Origin: Amorphoplanes friuliensis DSM 7358
GTDB taxonomy: Bacteria > Actinomycetota > Actinomycetes > Mycobacteriales > Micromonosporaceae
Direction of reading: 5' to 3'
Length of the DNA: 64,000 nt
Assembly (NCBI RefSeq): GCF_000494755.1
Contig: NC_022657.1
Span: 5,866,001-5,930,000, forward strand
Part shown: in pieces, positions 1 to 8,461 of the stretch
How positions within the stretch are numbered: position 1 is the first letter of the stretch
How the letters are laid out: every line of letters starts with the position of its first letter
The notes under the pieces: model-generated
The model's input: the letters and a program-made list of their open reading frames with translations, nothing else
The model's database searches: none
Told to the model about the DNA's origin: nothing
Made by a program: the position numbers and the translations under genes

Positions 1-333
1 GGTGCCGGGGCGTCGGCCCTGGTCCGCGCCCGCCGGGCGCGGATCCCCGGCGTCACCGCCCGGCCCAACCGGCTCGCCATGCTGCTCTTCGGTGGCGTGG
101 GAGCGCTCAGCGCGCTGGCCGCCCTGCTGGGCATCGGCGCCGTCGTCCTCTCCGAGCGGGCCGTGCCGGACCTGGTCTCCGGCCGGTTCGCCTTCGCCGC
201 CGGTGTCGCCGCCATCACGGCGGTCGTCGCCGCGGTCTTTGCGATCTGGGTGCGGCTCGCGGCCGGCGATCAGCCGGTGGGCGACGCCGTGACGACCAAG
301 GCGGCCGCGCATCCGGCGCCGGCCGCCGACTGA
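1..333 (+). CDS. C-terminal part of a membrane protein (5' end outside window)
   Basis: An open frame runs from base 1 to the TGA at 331-333, so about 110 C-terminal residues are visible. There are two hydrophobic stretches: one starting AMLLFGGVGALSALAALLGI, and a second around AAITAVVAAVFAIWVRL. Between them lies a short polar loop and after them an Ala/Pro-rich tail, as expected for an integral membrane protein ending in the cytoplasm or periplasm. The internal ATG at 79 sits inside the first membrane segment and is unlikely to be the start. It lies 15 bases upstream of the stress-protein gene and may be co-transcribed with it. I do not recognise the family. Confidence 0.6.
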   Translation, partial: GAGASALVRARRARIPGVTARPNRLAMLLFGGVGALSALAALLGIGAVVLSERAVPDLVSGRFAFAAGVAAITAVVAAVFAIWVRLAAGDQPVGDAVTTKAAAHPAPAAD

Positions 334-348
334 GGAGGAGTTCCCGCC

Positions 349-918
349 ATGACCACCCCTTCCGACACCCCACCCACCGCCCCCGCCGCAGGCATCCCCG
401 CCGGCCCCGCCGGCGTCCCGGTGACCCCCGCGGCGGATCCCGCCGCGGCCGCCGCCCCGGCCGGGCCCACCGTGTCCGTCGCGAGCTACCCGGACTACGC
501 GCTGGCCCAGCAGGCCGTCGACTACCTGTCCGACAACCAGTTCCCGGTCCAGCGGACCAGCATCATCGGCACGGACCTGCGCCTGGTCGAGAACGTCCTG
601 GGCCGGATGACCACGGTCCGGGCCGCCATGGCCGGCGCGGCCAGCGGCGCCTGGTTCGGTCTGTTCATCGGGTTGTTCTTCGGCATCTTCAGCAACTCGA
701 ACTGGTTCGGCCTGATCTTCCTGGGCCTGCTCATCGGTGCCGCCTGGGGTGCCGTCTTCGGCGCCATCGCCCAGGCGATGACCGGCGGCCGGCGTGACTT
801 CACCTCGCGCAGCTCGCTGCAGGCCGGCCAGTACGCCGTGGTCGTCGACGCCGAGGTCTCCGAGCAGGCCCGCCAGCTGCTCACCCGCCTCAACTGGCAG
901 AACAGCGGCGCCAGCTGA
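349..918 (+). CDS. YflT / general stress protein 17M-like protein
   Basis: 189 residues. The first 42 or so are Ala/Pro-rich and probably disordered. They are followed by a YflT-type (heat-induced stress protein) domain beginning VASYPDYALAQQAVDYLSD, which covers a beta-alpha fold with the segment IIGTDLRLVENVLGRMTT. Two Gly-rich hydrophobic stretches (about residues 88-110 and 116-142, with GLFIGLFFGIF and LLIGAAWGAVFGAI) suggest membrane association. The C-terminal part (SLQAGQYAVVVDAE) closes the domain. A GAGGAG ribosome site lies just before the ATG. The family is linked to general stress in Gram-positive bacteria. The convergent neighbour encodes a stress-type sigma factor, which fits that role, but the molecular function is unknown. 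Confidence 0.75.
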   Translation: MTTPSDTPPTAPAAGIPAGPAGVPVTPAADPAAAAAPAGPTVSVASYPDYALAQQAVDYLSDNQFPVQRTSIIGTDLRLVENVLGRMTTVRAAMAGAASGAWFGLFIGLFFGIFSNSNWFGLIFLGLLIGAAWGAVFGAIAQAMTGGRRDFTSRSSLQAGQYAVVVDAEVSEQARQLLTRLNWQNSGAS

Positions 919-942
919 CAGCAGCTCCGCAGCAGACACAGA

Positions 943-973
943 AGCGCCGCCTCCCGGTCCGGGAGGCGGCGCT
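943..973. terminator. Bidirectional hairpin terminator
   Basis: A perfect 15-base inverted repeat (arms 943-957 and 959-973, AGCGCCGCCTCCCGG and its complement) sits between the 3' ends of the convergent YflT-like gene and sigma factor gene. There is no long T tract; such GC-rich hairpins are usual in actinomycetes. Confidence 0.75.
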
Positions 974-988
974 CTTGCCGTTCGTGGC

Positions 989-1792
989 CTAGAGGGAGTT
1001 GGCGAGCTCGGTGCGGAGCTTGGTCAGGGCCTTGGTGAGCAGGCGGCTGACGTGCATCTGGGAGATGCCGACCTGGTCGGCGATCTGCGACTGGGTCAGG
1101 TTGCCGTAGAAGCGCAGGGTGAGGATCTTCTGCTCGCGCTCGTCGAGCAGGGCCAGGGCGGGGCCCAGGGCGACGCGGGTCTCGGCCAGTTCGAACTCGT
1201 GGTCCTCGCCGCCGAGGGTGTCGCCGAGCTCGGTGGTGCCGTCGGCGCTGATCGGGGTGGACAGGCTGGTGGCGTTGTAGGCGCGGGCGCCTTCGAGGCC
1301 TTCCAGGACGTCTTCCTCGGTGACGCCGAGGTGCACGGCGATGTCGGCGACGGTCGGCGAGCGGCCCAGGGTGTGGGTCAGGGTGCTGTTGGCCTCGGTG
1401 ATCGACAGGCGCAGTTCCTGCAGGCGGCGCGGTACGCGTACGGACCAGGTGCGGTCGCGGAAGTGGCGCTTGATCTCACCGATGATGGTGGGGATGGCGT
1501 ATCCGGCGAAGTCGACACCGCGCTCGGGGTCGAACTTGTCGACGGCCTTGATCAGGCCGACGGTCGCGGTCTGGATCAGGTCGTCGGTGGGCTCACCACG
1601 GCCGGAGTAGCGGTGGGCGAGGTGCCGGGCCAGCGGCAGCCACGCCTCGATCGCCCGGTCACGGGCTGCGCGCCGGCGGGCCCCGGGCGGGGTCGCGGCC
1701 ATGCGGTCGAGGAGTTCGGCGGGGCTTCCGGGGGCGGAAGCTTCACTCACCGTGATCGATCTCTGGGCTGATCTGTGGACAACAGTGGTCAT
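989..1792 (-). CDS. SigB/SigF/SigG-family RNA polymerase sigma factor
   Basis: 267 residues with sigma regions 2, 3 and 4 in order. Region 2 is seen in RGEPTDDLIQTATVGLIKAV and FAGYAIPTIIGEIKRHFRD; region 3 around LRLSITEANSTLTHTLGRSP; region 4 with the helix-turn-helix DEREQKILTLRFYGNLTQSQ followed by VGISQMHVSRLL. The RDRTWSVRVPRRLQE segment is characteristic of the B/F/G stress and sporulation group of Gram-positive bacteria. The ATG at 1792 has a GGAGG site 8 bases upstream. No anti-sigma factor gene is adjacent on either side, which is unusual for this group. It directs RNA polymerase to stress or development promoters; which regulon cannot be told from sequence. Confidence 0.9.
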   Translation of the reverse strand: MTTVVHRSAQRSITVSEASAPGSPAELLDRMAATPPGARRRAARDRAIEAWLPLARHLAHRYSGRGEPTDDLIQTATVGLIKAVDKFDPERGVDFAGYAIPTIIGEIKRHFRDRTWSVRVPRRLQELRLSITEANSTLTHTLGRSPTVADIAVHLGVTEEDVLEGLEGARAYNATSLSTPISADGTTELGDTLGGEDHEFELAETRVALGPALALLDEREQKILTLRFYGNLTQSQIADQVGISQMHVSRLLTKALTKLRTELANSL

Positions 1793-1884
1793 CTGGGTGG
1801 TCCTCCATCAAACGGGCAGAGAGCCGTGCCCGCACGCGGCGACCGTTCACTTGTTTTCACGCTAGCCGAGCGGACCAGCCGTGA

Positions 1885-4380
1885 CTAGCCGTAAGTATGA
1901 GTGACATTGCGTGACCGCGCATTCATCCACGAACTGAACTCTTCCGGGGGAAGCGGCCGGGACAACAGGTAGCCCTGGACCACGTCGCAGCCCTCGTCGG
2001 CGAGGTACGCGTAGGTGTCGGCGTCCTCGACGCCCTCGGCGACCACCCGCATGTCGAGCGCGTGCCCGAGCTGCACCGCCGAGCGCACCACGGCCCGGTC
2101 CCGGTGGTCGACGGCCATCCGCTGCACGAACGACTTGTCGATCTTCACCTCGTGGATCGGCAATTCCCGGAGCCGGCCCAGCGAGGAGTACCCGGTGCCG
2201 AAGTCGTCGATCGACAGCTGCACACCCAGCGCGTGCAGCCGGTCGAGGGTGGCGCGGCTGCCGGCCGGGTCGGCGAGAATCGTGCTCTCGGTGATCTCCA
2301 GGGTCAGCGCGTGCGCGGGGTTGCCGGTCTCGGCCAGCAGCCGGGCCACGAGCTCCGGCAGCGCCGCGTCGAGCAGGCTGTTCGGCGAGAGGTTGACCGC
2401 GACGTGCAGGTCGTGGCCGGCGCGGGCCCAGTCGGCCCGGCGGCGCAACGCCAGCTCCAGCACGTGCAGGGTCAGCGGCCAGACCAGGCCGCTGTGCTCG
2501 GCGAGCGGGATGAAGACATCGGGCGGGATCGGGCCGCGCTCGGGGTGGCGCCAGCGGGCGAGGGCCTCCGCGCCGACGACCTGCCCGGTCCGCGGGTCGA
2601 CCTTGGGCTGGTAGGCGACCTCCAGCTCCCGGCGCTCCACGGCCCGGCGCAGGTCGGCGATCAGGGCCAGCCGTTCCGGGCTGTTGGTGTCGAGCTCGCT
2701 GTCGTAGAGGCGCAGGCCGTTGCTGTCCTTGGCGGCGTACATCGCGACGTCGGCGTGGCGGGTCAGGGTCTGGGAGTCGTCGCCGTGCAGCGGGGCGGAC
2801 GCGACACCGACACTCGCGCGGGCGGCCAGCGTGAGCGGGCCGAGCAGGATGGGCCGCTCGACGACCTCGGCCACCTGCGCCGCGACGGCCAGGGCCGCCT
2901 CCGCGGTGCCGTCGGTCGCCAGCAGCACCGCGAACTCGTCACCGCCGAGCCGGGCGACCCGGCCGCGGCCGTCCAGGTGGCCGCGCAGCCGTTCGCCGAC
3001 CTCACGCAGCAGGGCGTCGCCGGTCTCGTGGCCGAGCGCGTCGTTGATCTCCTTGAACCGGTCCAGGTCGAGGACCAGGACGGCGACGCCGGTGCCCTGC
3101 TCGCGGGCGGTGGCCAGCTCGGCGTCGAGCAGCTCGTGGAAGTACCTGCGGTTGGGCAGCCCGGAGAGGGTGTCGTGCAGGGCGAGGTGTTCCTTCTCGG
3201 TGGCCTCGCGGCGCAGCCGGTCGACCAGGTCGGCCCGGCCGAGGGCGGCACCCGCGTGGTTGGCCAGGGCTTCGAAGAGCCGCAGCTTGGCCTCGGAGAA
3301 CCCGCCGGCGTCGGCGAGGCTGTCCGTCACGACGAGGACACCGCGGGTGCCGCCGAACGCCACCGGCACGGCCATGGCCTCACCGCCGGCCTCCTCCGGG
3401 CGCAGCACCGGGCTGCCGAGCAGGGCCGGGCGCAGCCAGTCGTCGTCGCGTCCCAGGGTCGCCGTCACGCGGCCGGACAGGCCGTCCAGGCGGGTGTGCC
3501 GCAGCTCGGTGCCATGGGCCACGACCAGCTCCGCCGTCCCGGCCCGCAGGACGTCGCGGGCCTGGTCCAGCACGACCTCGACCAGCTCGTCGATGCCCCG
3601 GGCGCCGTCCAGCGCCCGGGTGAAGGCGTAGAGCTGCTCGACCTCGGCGTTGCCGTCACCGAGGGCGACGTACGCCCGGTAGGCCAGGAACAGCACGACG
3701 ATCACGATGCCCACCAGCGCGAGGGCCCACCGCGCCTCGACGACCGCCAGGAAGCTGATCATGGCGACCGTGGTGGTCACGACGACGACCCAGGTGCTGC
3801 GCAGCGCGGCCGGGAGCCTCCGCCACTCCCCCGGATCGTCGTGCACGGCGATGACGGCGGTCAGCAGCACGGCGGCCACCACGTCGGCGCTGATCATGGC
3901 CGCGTACGTGGCCAGCCAGTCCCGCGGGTCGAGGCCGTGGACCGTGGTGCCCAGCGCCCGCGGTGCGATGGTGTGGAAGACGAGCCCACCGACACTGGCC
4001 TGGACCGCGAGCAGGGCGACGTTGAAGGCCAGCTTCTGGCCGCGCTGGCGGCGCAGGACCAGGATGCCGGCACCGCCGGCCAGCGCCCGGACCACGATGA
4101 CCGTGACGGGGTCGAACGCGAGCAGCCCGCCGACCATCGGGATCTCGGAGACGTTGATGCCGTGCGCGCCGCGGCGCACCCGGACGTGCACGGTGAGGCC
4201 CTCGGTGACGAAGAACAGCACCGCGAGACCGGCGAGCCACCCCGGGTTCAGCGCGAACGCGAAGAAACCCTGTCCGGCCAGCAGGAACGCCACGGCGGCC
4301 GAGGCCACACCCATGGCCACGGTGAGCATCCCCACCGCGAGCCGCGGGTGCAGCCGCCGCCTGCGGCCGGTTACTGCCAC
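1885..4380 (-). CDS. Membrane-bound GGDEF-EAL protein (c-di-GMP synthesis/degradation)
   Basis: About 831 residues with the GTG start chosen here. An N-terminal block of roughly eight hydrophobic segments (about residues 15-240) is followed by a GAF-like region (ARGIDELVEVVLDQARDVL onward), a GGDEF domain with intact RLGGDEF near residue 475, and an EAL domain with intact GAEALARW near residue 603 and DDFGTGYSSL. Both catalytic signatures are complete, so cyclase and phosphodiesterase activity are both possible. No RxxD inhibitory site lies five residues before GGDEF. The start is uncertain: the frame stays open to an ATG at 4545 inside the upstream protease gene; GTG 4380 overlaps the protease stop by 10 bases and suggests translational coupling; ATG 4329 is a further option. 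Confidence 0.85.
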   Translation of the reverse strand: MAVTGRRRRLHPRLAVGMLTVAMGVASAAVAFLLAGQGFFAFALNPGWLAGLAVLFFVTEGLTVHVRVRRGAHGINVSEIPMVGGLLAFDPVTVIVVRALAGGAGILVLRRQRGQKLAFNVALLAVQASVGGLVFHTIAPRALGTTVHGLDPRDWLATYAAMISADVVAAVLLTAVIAVHDDPGEWRRLPAALRSTWVVVVTTTVAMISFLAVVEARWALALVGIVIVVLFLAYRAYVALGDGNAEVEQLYAFTRALDGARGIDELVEVVLDQARDVLRAGTAELVVAHGTELRHTRLDGLSGRVTATLGRDDDWLRPALLGSPVLRPEEAGGEAMAVPVAFGGTRGVLVVTDSLADAGGFSEAKLRLFEALANHAGAALGRADLVDRLRREATEKEHLALHDTLSGLPNRRYFHELLDAELATAREQGTGVAVLVLDLDRFKEINDALGHETGDALLREVGERLRGHLDGRGRVARLGGDEFAVLLATDGTAEAALAVAAQVAEVVERPILLGPLTLAARASVGVASAPLHGDDSQTLTRHADVAMYAAKDSNGLRLYDSELDTNSPERLALIADLRRAVERRELEVAYQPKVDPRTGQVVGAEALARWRHPERGPIPPDVFIPLAEHSGLVWPLTLHVLELALRRRADWARAGHDLHVAVNLSPNSLLDAALPELVARLLAETGNPAHALTLEITESTILADPAGSRATLDRLHALGVQLSIDDFGTGYSSLGRLRELPIHEVKIDKSFVQRMAVDHRDRAVVRSAVQLGHALDMRVVAEGVEDADTYAYLADEGCDVVQGYLLSRPLPPEEFSSWMNARSRNVTHTYG

Positions 4381-5975
4381 GGCTCCCCGGTCCAGCCGGC
4401 CGCGGACCAGCTCCGCCCGCTCCAGGACCGTCCCGTCCAGGTCTGCGCGGACCAGCTGCGCCCGCTCCAGGTGGCACCCGACCAGCTGCGGCCGGCCCAC
4501 TGCGAGCCCGCCCACGAGCGGCCGGTCCACGTCGACGGCGCCCACGTCTGCTCGCCGGCCACCGCCGCTCCCCAGGCCGTCCCGGTCCAGGTGGACCCGT
4601 TCCAGGTGCCACCGTTCCAGCTCTTCTGCCGGCCGGACGCGACTGCCCAGCTCAGGGCGTTCCAGGCCCGGCCGAAGATGTCCTTCTCCCCGGTCAGGGG
4701 CGTACCCGTGACGGAGTCGTAGACGTACGCGCCGCCGCGGGACGCCTCCAGCGTGCCGAGGCCGGTCGCGGCCAGGTTGAGCTGCTTGAAGCCGTTGGCG
4801 GTTTTTGTCCGGGCAGCCCGGGCGATGTTGATCTGCCCGGAACCGGCCGCGTAGGCGTCGCCGCCTGCGATCGGGTCGGCCGTGCTCATCAGCAGTTGCT
4901 TGACGGCGTCGGGCTTGAGGCCCGGCCGCTGCTCGAGCAGCAGAGCCGCGGAACCGGAGACCACCGCGGCGGCCTGCGACGTCCCGCTGCCGCGCAGGAA
5001 GCGCTGGCCCGGGTCGAGGGTCGTGCTCAACCGCGCGGTCGGGTACGTGCGGTCGATGTACGAGCCCGGGCTGCGCAGCGAGACCACCGAACTGCCGGCG
5101 GCGAGCACGTCCGGGTGCCGTGACGCGTTGCCGCGGTTGGTGAAGGAGGCGACCGTGTCGTCGGTCCGCGTGTCGGTGCCCCGGGGATCCGCCGCGCCGA
5201 CCGCGATCACGTCCGGGTCGGCGGCCGGCATCGTCACCGCGTTCGCGCCGAAGCCGTCGTTGCCCGCCGCCACGACCACCACGATTCCCGCCTCCCAGGC
5301 CTTCTCGACCGCGTACGCGAGCGGGTCGAGGGTCGCCGCCTGGGCCGACTCCGTGCCGTACGAGAGGTTGAGGACCTTGATGTTGAGTCCCTTGTCGTTG
5401 CGGTGGGCGACCACCCAGTCGATGCCGGCGATCACCTGCGAGACGTCGCTGGCGCCGTCGGCCGAGGCGACCTTGACGTTGACGATGTGCGCGCCGGGCG
5501 CCACACCCTTGAAACGCGACCCCGCCACCACCGTGGCCGGGTCCTGACCGGCGATGATGCCGGCCATGTGGGTGCCGTGACCGAAAGTGTCCAGATAGCG
5601 CAGGTTGGGCGCCTGGGACTCGAAGGACAGATCGGGGCCGTTGATCACCTTGCCGCGACCGTTGAGACCCGGCACCGGCGAGACACCGGAGTCGATCAGC
5701 GCGACGCCGATCCCCGCGCCGGTGAGGGCCGCCCCGGTCCTGCTGTCGCCGTCGTCGGGGTCGTCCTTGTCGGCCTTGTCACCGCCCGCGCCCTTGATGA
5801 CCGTGTTCAGCAGCGTCGTGCCGGCCTGGTTCAGCCAGCCGCTGCCCGGCGGCGCCGGCGCCGGCGGCGGACCGGGGTCGGCCGAGGCCGGTGAGGCCGC
5901 CACGAGCACGGAGGCGCCCAGGGTGGCGCCCAGCACGGCGCTCAGCGCCGCTGCTGCCAGGGGAGGTGTCCGCAT
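4371..5975 (-). CDS. Secreted S8 (subtilisin-like) serine protease with Trp-repeat tail
   Basis: 534 residues. A signal peptide (about 1-32, ending ASPASA) precedes a peptidase S8 domain with the triad Asp95 (ALIDSGV), His133 (FGHGTHMAG) and Ser333 (GSGTSQAAA), and oxyanion Asn239 (AAGND). From about residue 450 to the end the protein becomes a run of short W-x-G-x-x-W units such as TWTGRSWSG and SWAGSQWAG, with roughly 17 tryptophans in 85 residues. It should be exported and act outside the cell; the tail may bind envelope or sugar surfaces, which is inference. The ATG at 5975 is preceded by AAGGAG at good distance; the frame opens further upstream but without signal-peptide logic. The stop overlaps the GGDEF-EAL start. 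Confidence 0.9.
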   Translation of the reverse strand: MRTPPLAAAALSAVLGATLGASVLVAASPASADPGPPPAPAPPGSGWLNQAGTTLLNTVIKGAGGDKADKDDPDDGDSRTGAALTGAGIGVALIDSGVSPVPGLNGRGKVINGPDLSFESQAPNLRYLDTFGHGTHMAGIIAGQDPATVVAGSRFKGVAPGAHIVNVKVASADGASDVSQVIAGIDWVVAHRNDKGLNIKVLNLSYGTESAQAATLDPLAYAVEKAWEAGIVVVVAAGNDGFGANAVTMPAADPDVIAVGAADPRGTDTRTDDTVASFTNRGNASRHPDVLAAGSSVVSLRSPGSYIDRTYPTARLSTTLDPGQRFLRGSGTSQAAAVVSGSAALLLEQRPGLKPDAVKQLLMSTADPIAGGDAYAAGSGQINIARAARTKTANGFKQLNLAATGLGTLEASRGGAYVYDSVTGTPLTGEKDIFGRAWNALSWAVASGRQKSWNGGTWNGSTWTGTAWGAAVAGEQTWAPSTWTGRSWAGSQWAGRSWSGATWSGRSWSAQTWTGRSWSGRSWSAAGWTGEPWQ

Positions 5976-6193
5976 GGCTCTCCTTCGATGACTCCGGGCC
6001 CACGGGGCGGGGGGTCGCCCGTGGGACTCGGTGCCCGGTACAGCCGCCTCATCGGCCGGACGCCGCCGGATCTGATCAAAATCGTCGTGGTGGTGGTCAC
6101 CGGTTGGAGCGCAGAACGAGGGTGATGGCACGATTCGGTTCCGGGTGGGTGTGGGTACACCCATCGGAAACGCACCGGAGACGGAGTACTGGC

Positions 6194-6973
6194 ATGGCCA
6201 TCCTGGGCATCGACATCGGCGGTTCCGGCGTGAAAGGGGCACCGGTCGACACGGTGGGCGGTCAGTTGCTGGCCGAGCGGTTCCGGGTGCCGACCCCGCA
6301 GCCGTCCGACGTCGGCAGCGTCGTGGAGGCGGTCGCGCAGGTGGCCGCGCAGTTCGAGGGGTACGACCGGGTCGGCGTGACCTTCCCCGGCGTGGTCGTC
6401 GAGGGTGTCACGCGGACGGCCGCGAACGTCGACAAGTCGTGGATCGACGCACCGGCGGCGCAGCTGTTCACCGAGCGGCTCGGCGTCCCCGTGTCCGTGC
6501 TCAACGACGCCGACGCCGCGGGTGTGGCCGAGGTCGCCTTCGGCGCGGGCAAGGACCAGCCCGGCCTGACGATGATGCTGACCTTCGGTACGGGCATCGG
6601 CAGCGCCCTGTTCCTCGACGGCGTCCTGATCCCGAACACCGAGTTCGGCCACCTGGAGCTGGACGGCAAGGACGCCGAGCTGCGCGCCTCCGACCGGGCC
6701 CGCGAGCAGGACGACCTGAGCTGGGAGAAGTGGGCGGGCCGGGTGCAGGAGTACCTGCGGCACGTCGAGATGCTGCTCTCGCCGCGGCTGTTCATCGTCG
6801 GCGGCGGGGTCAGCAAGAAGTCCGACCGCTGGCTGCCGCTGATCGAGATCCGGACCCCGATCGTGCCGGCCACCCTGCTCAACAACGCCGGCATCATCGG
6901 CGCCGCCGTCACGGCCGAGCAGGCCCACGGCCACCCCGGCGCCATCGCGGTCGACGCCGGCAACCAGAGCTGA
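6194..6973 (+). CDS. ppgK: Polyphosphate glucokinase (ROK family)
   Basis: 259 residues, the usual length for PpgK. It phosphorylates glucose to glucose 6-phosphate using inorganic polyphosphate or ATP. The phosphate-binding motif GIDIGGSGVKG is at residues 5-15, the sugar-binding segment VLNDADAAGVAEV in the middle, the second phosphate motif LTFGTGIGSALF, and EFGHLELDGKDAE carries the ROK glucose-contact Glu/His. The C-terminal LFIVGGGVSKKSDRW segment is typical of actinobacterial PpgK. ATG 6194 has GGAG seven bases upstream; the frame remains open before it but without family similarity. The stop codon region is duplicated (see repeat at 6955). Confidence 0.93.
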   Translation: MAILGIDIGGSGVKGAPVDTVGGQLLAERFRVPTPQPSDVGSVVEAVAQVAAQFEGYDRVGVTFPGVVVEGVTRTAANVDKSWIDAPAAQLFTERLGVPVSVLNDADAAGVAEVAFGAGKDQPGLTMMLTFGTGIGSALFLDGVLIPNTEFGHLELDGKDAELRASDRAREQDDLSWEKWAGRVQEYLRHVEMLLSPRLFIVGGGVSKKSDRWLPLIEIRTPIVPATLLNNAGIIGAAVTAEQAHGHPGAIAVDAGNQS

Positions 6974-6998
6974 GTCGGCGCCGGCAACCAGAGCTGAG
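6955..6998 (+). repeat. Tandem duplication covering the ppgK stop codon
   Basis: A 20-base segment that ends with the last codons of ppgK and its TGA (6955-6974) is repeated exactly at 6979-6998, period 24. The second copy lies in the intergenic space just before the ribosome site of the next gene. It looks like a recent slippage event. Confidence 0.85.
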
Positions 6999-7006
6999 GA
7001 GAGTCA

Positions 7007-7468
7007 ATGGCCCGCACCGTCGCGACGAACACCCCGGTCGGCCGGGAGGAGCTGCTCGAGTTCCTCCGGCCCCGGCACCAGGCGATCCTGATGACCACCC
7101 GCAAGGACGGCCGCCCGCAGGCGTCACCCAACACCTGCGGCGTCGACACCGAGGGCCGCATCGTGATCTCCACCTACCCGGAGCGGGCCAAGGTGGCGAA
7201 CATCCGCCGCGACCCGCGGGTCAGCGTCTGCGTGCTCTCGGACACCTTCGGCGGCGCCTGGGTGCAGGTCGACGGTGTCGCCGAGGTCATCGACCCGCCG
7301 GACTCGGTCGAGCCGCTGGTCGAGTACTTCCGGGTGATCTCGGGCGAGCACCCGGACTGGGACGAGTACCGCCAGGCGATGCGTGACCAGGGCAAGTCCC
7401 TGATCCGCGTGACGATCGAGCGCTGGGGGCCCGTCGCCACCGGCGGCTTCCCCGCGCGCCTGGCCTGA
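7007..7468 (+). CDS. PPOX-class, probably F420-dependent, oxidoreductase
   Basis: 153 residues of the pyridoxamine-5'-phosphate-oxidase-like split beta-barrel. Visible features are LEFLRPRHQAILMTTRKDGR (first strands), the ASPNTCG turn, RIVISTYPERAKVANIRRDP (the strand-helix that contacts the cofactor phosphate in this family), and WVQVDGVAEVID. The ERAKxxNIRRDPR pattern is common in the F420-dependent branch of actinomycetes. The substrate is unknown. GAGGAG precedes ATG 7007. The gene follows ppgK by 33 bases and may be read with it. Confidence 0.8.
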   Translation: MARTVATNTPVGREELLEFLRPRHQAILMTTRKDGRPQASPNTCGVDTEGRIVISTYPERAKVANIRRDPRVSVCVLSDTFGGAWVQVDGVAEVIDPPDSVEPLVEYFRVISGEHPDWDEYRQAMRDQGKSLIRVTIERWGPVATGGFPARLA

Positions 7469-7473
7469 ACGGC

Positions 7474-7513
7474 ACCGGCGGCAGGTGTCCCCCCGTGGTC
7501 ACCTGCCGCCGGT
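7474..7513. terminator. Bidirectional hairpin terminator
   Basis: Perfect 14-base arms (7474-7487 and 7500-7513, ACCGGCGGCAGGTG and complement) with a 12-base loop separate the convergent PPOX gene and the ECF-linked membrane protein gene. Confidence 0.75.
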
Positions 7514-7540
7514 TGTCTCTGCCGCGCTTCGCGCGAGATG

Positions 7541-8461
7541 TCAGCTCCGCCAGTTCTCCAGCCGCTGGGCGGCCTTGCGGGCGAAGCTCTCCGCCACCGG
7601 ACGCTCGGCGGAGATCGATTCGTAGCCGGTGTTCTCCACCAGGGCGACCGAGTCACCGACGCGGACCGCCGCAAAGTAGATCTTGTAGGTGGACCCGTCG
7701 CTCTCGAGTTCACCGTTGTCGCCGCGGGCCGGCGTCGAGCCCTGGATCAGCACCGACTCGTCCCCGACGCCGACCGAGCCCAGCGAGCGGTACTTGTAGG
7801 TCAGGTTGTCCCGCTTGCCCTCGGGACAGTTGCGGACCGCCGCCCGGAGCTCGTCCATGAACTCCTCGGCGCCGTCGCCGCGATAGACCACCACCGTGTC
7901 GGCGACCTGACCCACAGGCGTGTAGTCCTCGCCGTCACCGGGGTTGCGGTAGACGATGTTCGACGTACCGCGAACGCCGTCCTTGCTGTCGCTCGGGTAA
8001 CTCGCCGCCGAGCAGAGGTCCGGCGACCCGTGCGCACTGTCGGAGCGGTAGAGCTGAGCAACGTTGGCGTCCGAGCGCGTCAGGAACGCCCGTGCCGGGA
8101 TCGACTTGGGGATCGACGGCTCCTCGGTCTCCGGCGGCGACGACGGCGGTGGCGAGGACGGGCTGCTCGGCGGTGGTGACGAGGGTGTCGCCGACGGTGA
8201 GAGGGACGGCGCCGGCGACGGTGCGACCGTCGGGGCGGTGCTCTGCGCGGGAGGCAGAGGCGGCAGGGCCTCGTCGGCCAGGACCAGCCGGGCGCCGACG
8301 GTCACGCCCGCCACCAGGACGGCGGCCGCGGCGACACCGGCCAGCGAGCGTGTCACGACCCGGCGGTCGGAGCGGCGGCGCAGGCTGGCCGCGGGGGCCA
8401 GCCGGGCCCGGGCGGCGTCGTCGGACAGCGCCGCGAAGGCGCTCTCGAGATCATTCGGCAT
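7541..8461 (-). CDS. Single-pass membrane protein encoded with an ECF sigma factor (possible anti-sigma partner)
   Basis: 306 residues. An Ala/Arg-rich cytoplasmic N terminus (about 1-40) is followed by one membrane segment (RSLAGVAAAAVLVAGVTVGA), a Pro/Ser-rich linker (about 68-125), and an extracellular domain containing two cysteines (DLCSAASYP and RNCPEGK). ATG 8461 overlaps the stop of the sigma factor gene by 11 bases (ATGCCGAATGA), so the two are translationally coupled. I see no zinc anti-sigma motif (HxxxCxxC); the position suggests an anti-sigma or sensory role, but the sequence does not prove it. Confidence 0.75.
   Translation of the reverse strand: MPNDLESAFAALSDDAARARLAPAASLRRRSDRRVVTRSLAGVAAAAVLVAGVTVGARLVLADEALPPLPPAQSTAPTVAPSPAPSLSPSATPSSPPPSSPSSPPPSSPPETEEPSIPKSIPARAFLTRSDANVAQLYRSDSAHGSPDLCSAASYPSDSKDGVRGTSNIVYRNPGDGEDYTPVGQVADTVVVYRGDGAEEFMDELRAAVRNCPEGKRDNLTYKYRSLGSVGVGDESVLIQGSTPARGDNGELESDGSTYKIYFAAVRVGDSVALVENTGYESISAERPVAESFARKAAQRLENWRS

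Noticed and set aside
1793-1870. SigF-type autoregulatory promoter before the sigma factor gene
   Set aside because: I looked for GTTT-N14-16-GGGTA on the minus strand; a GTTT is present close to the ribosome site but no matching second element.
2062-4722. 886-codon open frame on the plus strand opposite the GGDEF-EAL and protease genes
   Set aside because: Antisense shadow: composition is Arg/Gly/Gln/Val-rich without any domain, and the minus strand encodes clear motifs. High GC third positions keep such frames open.
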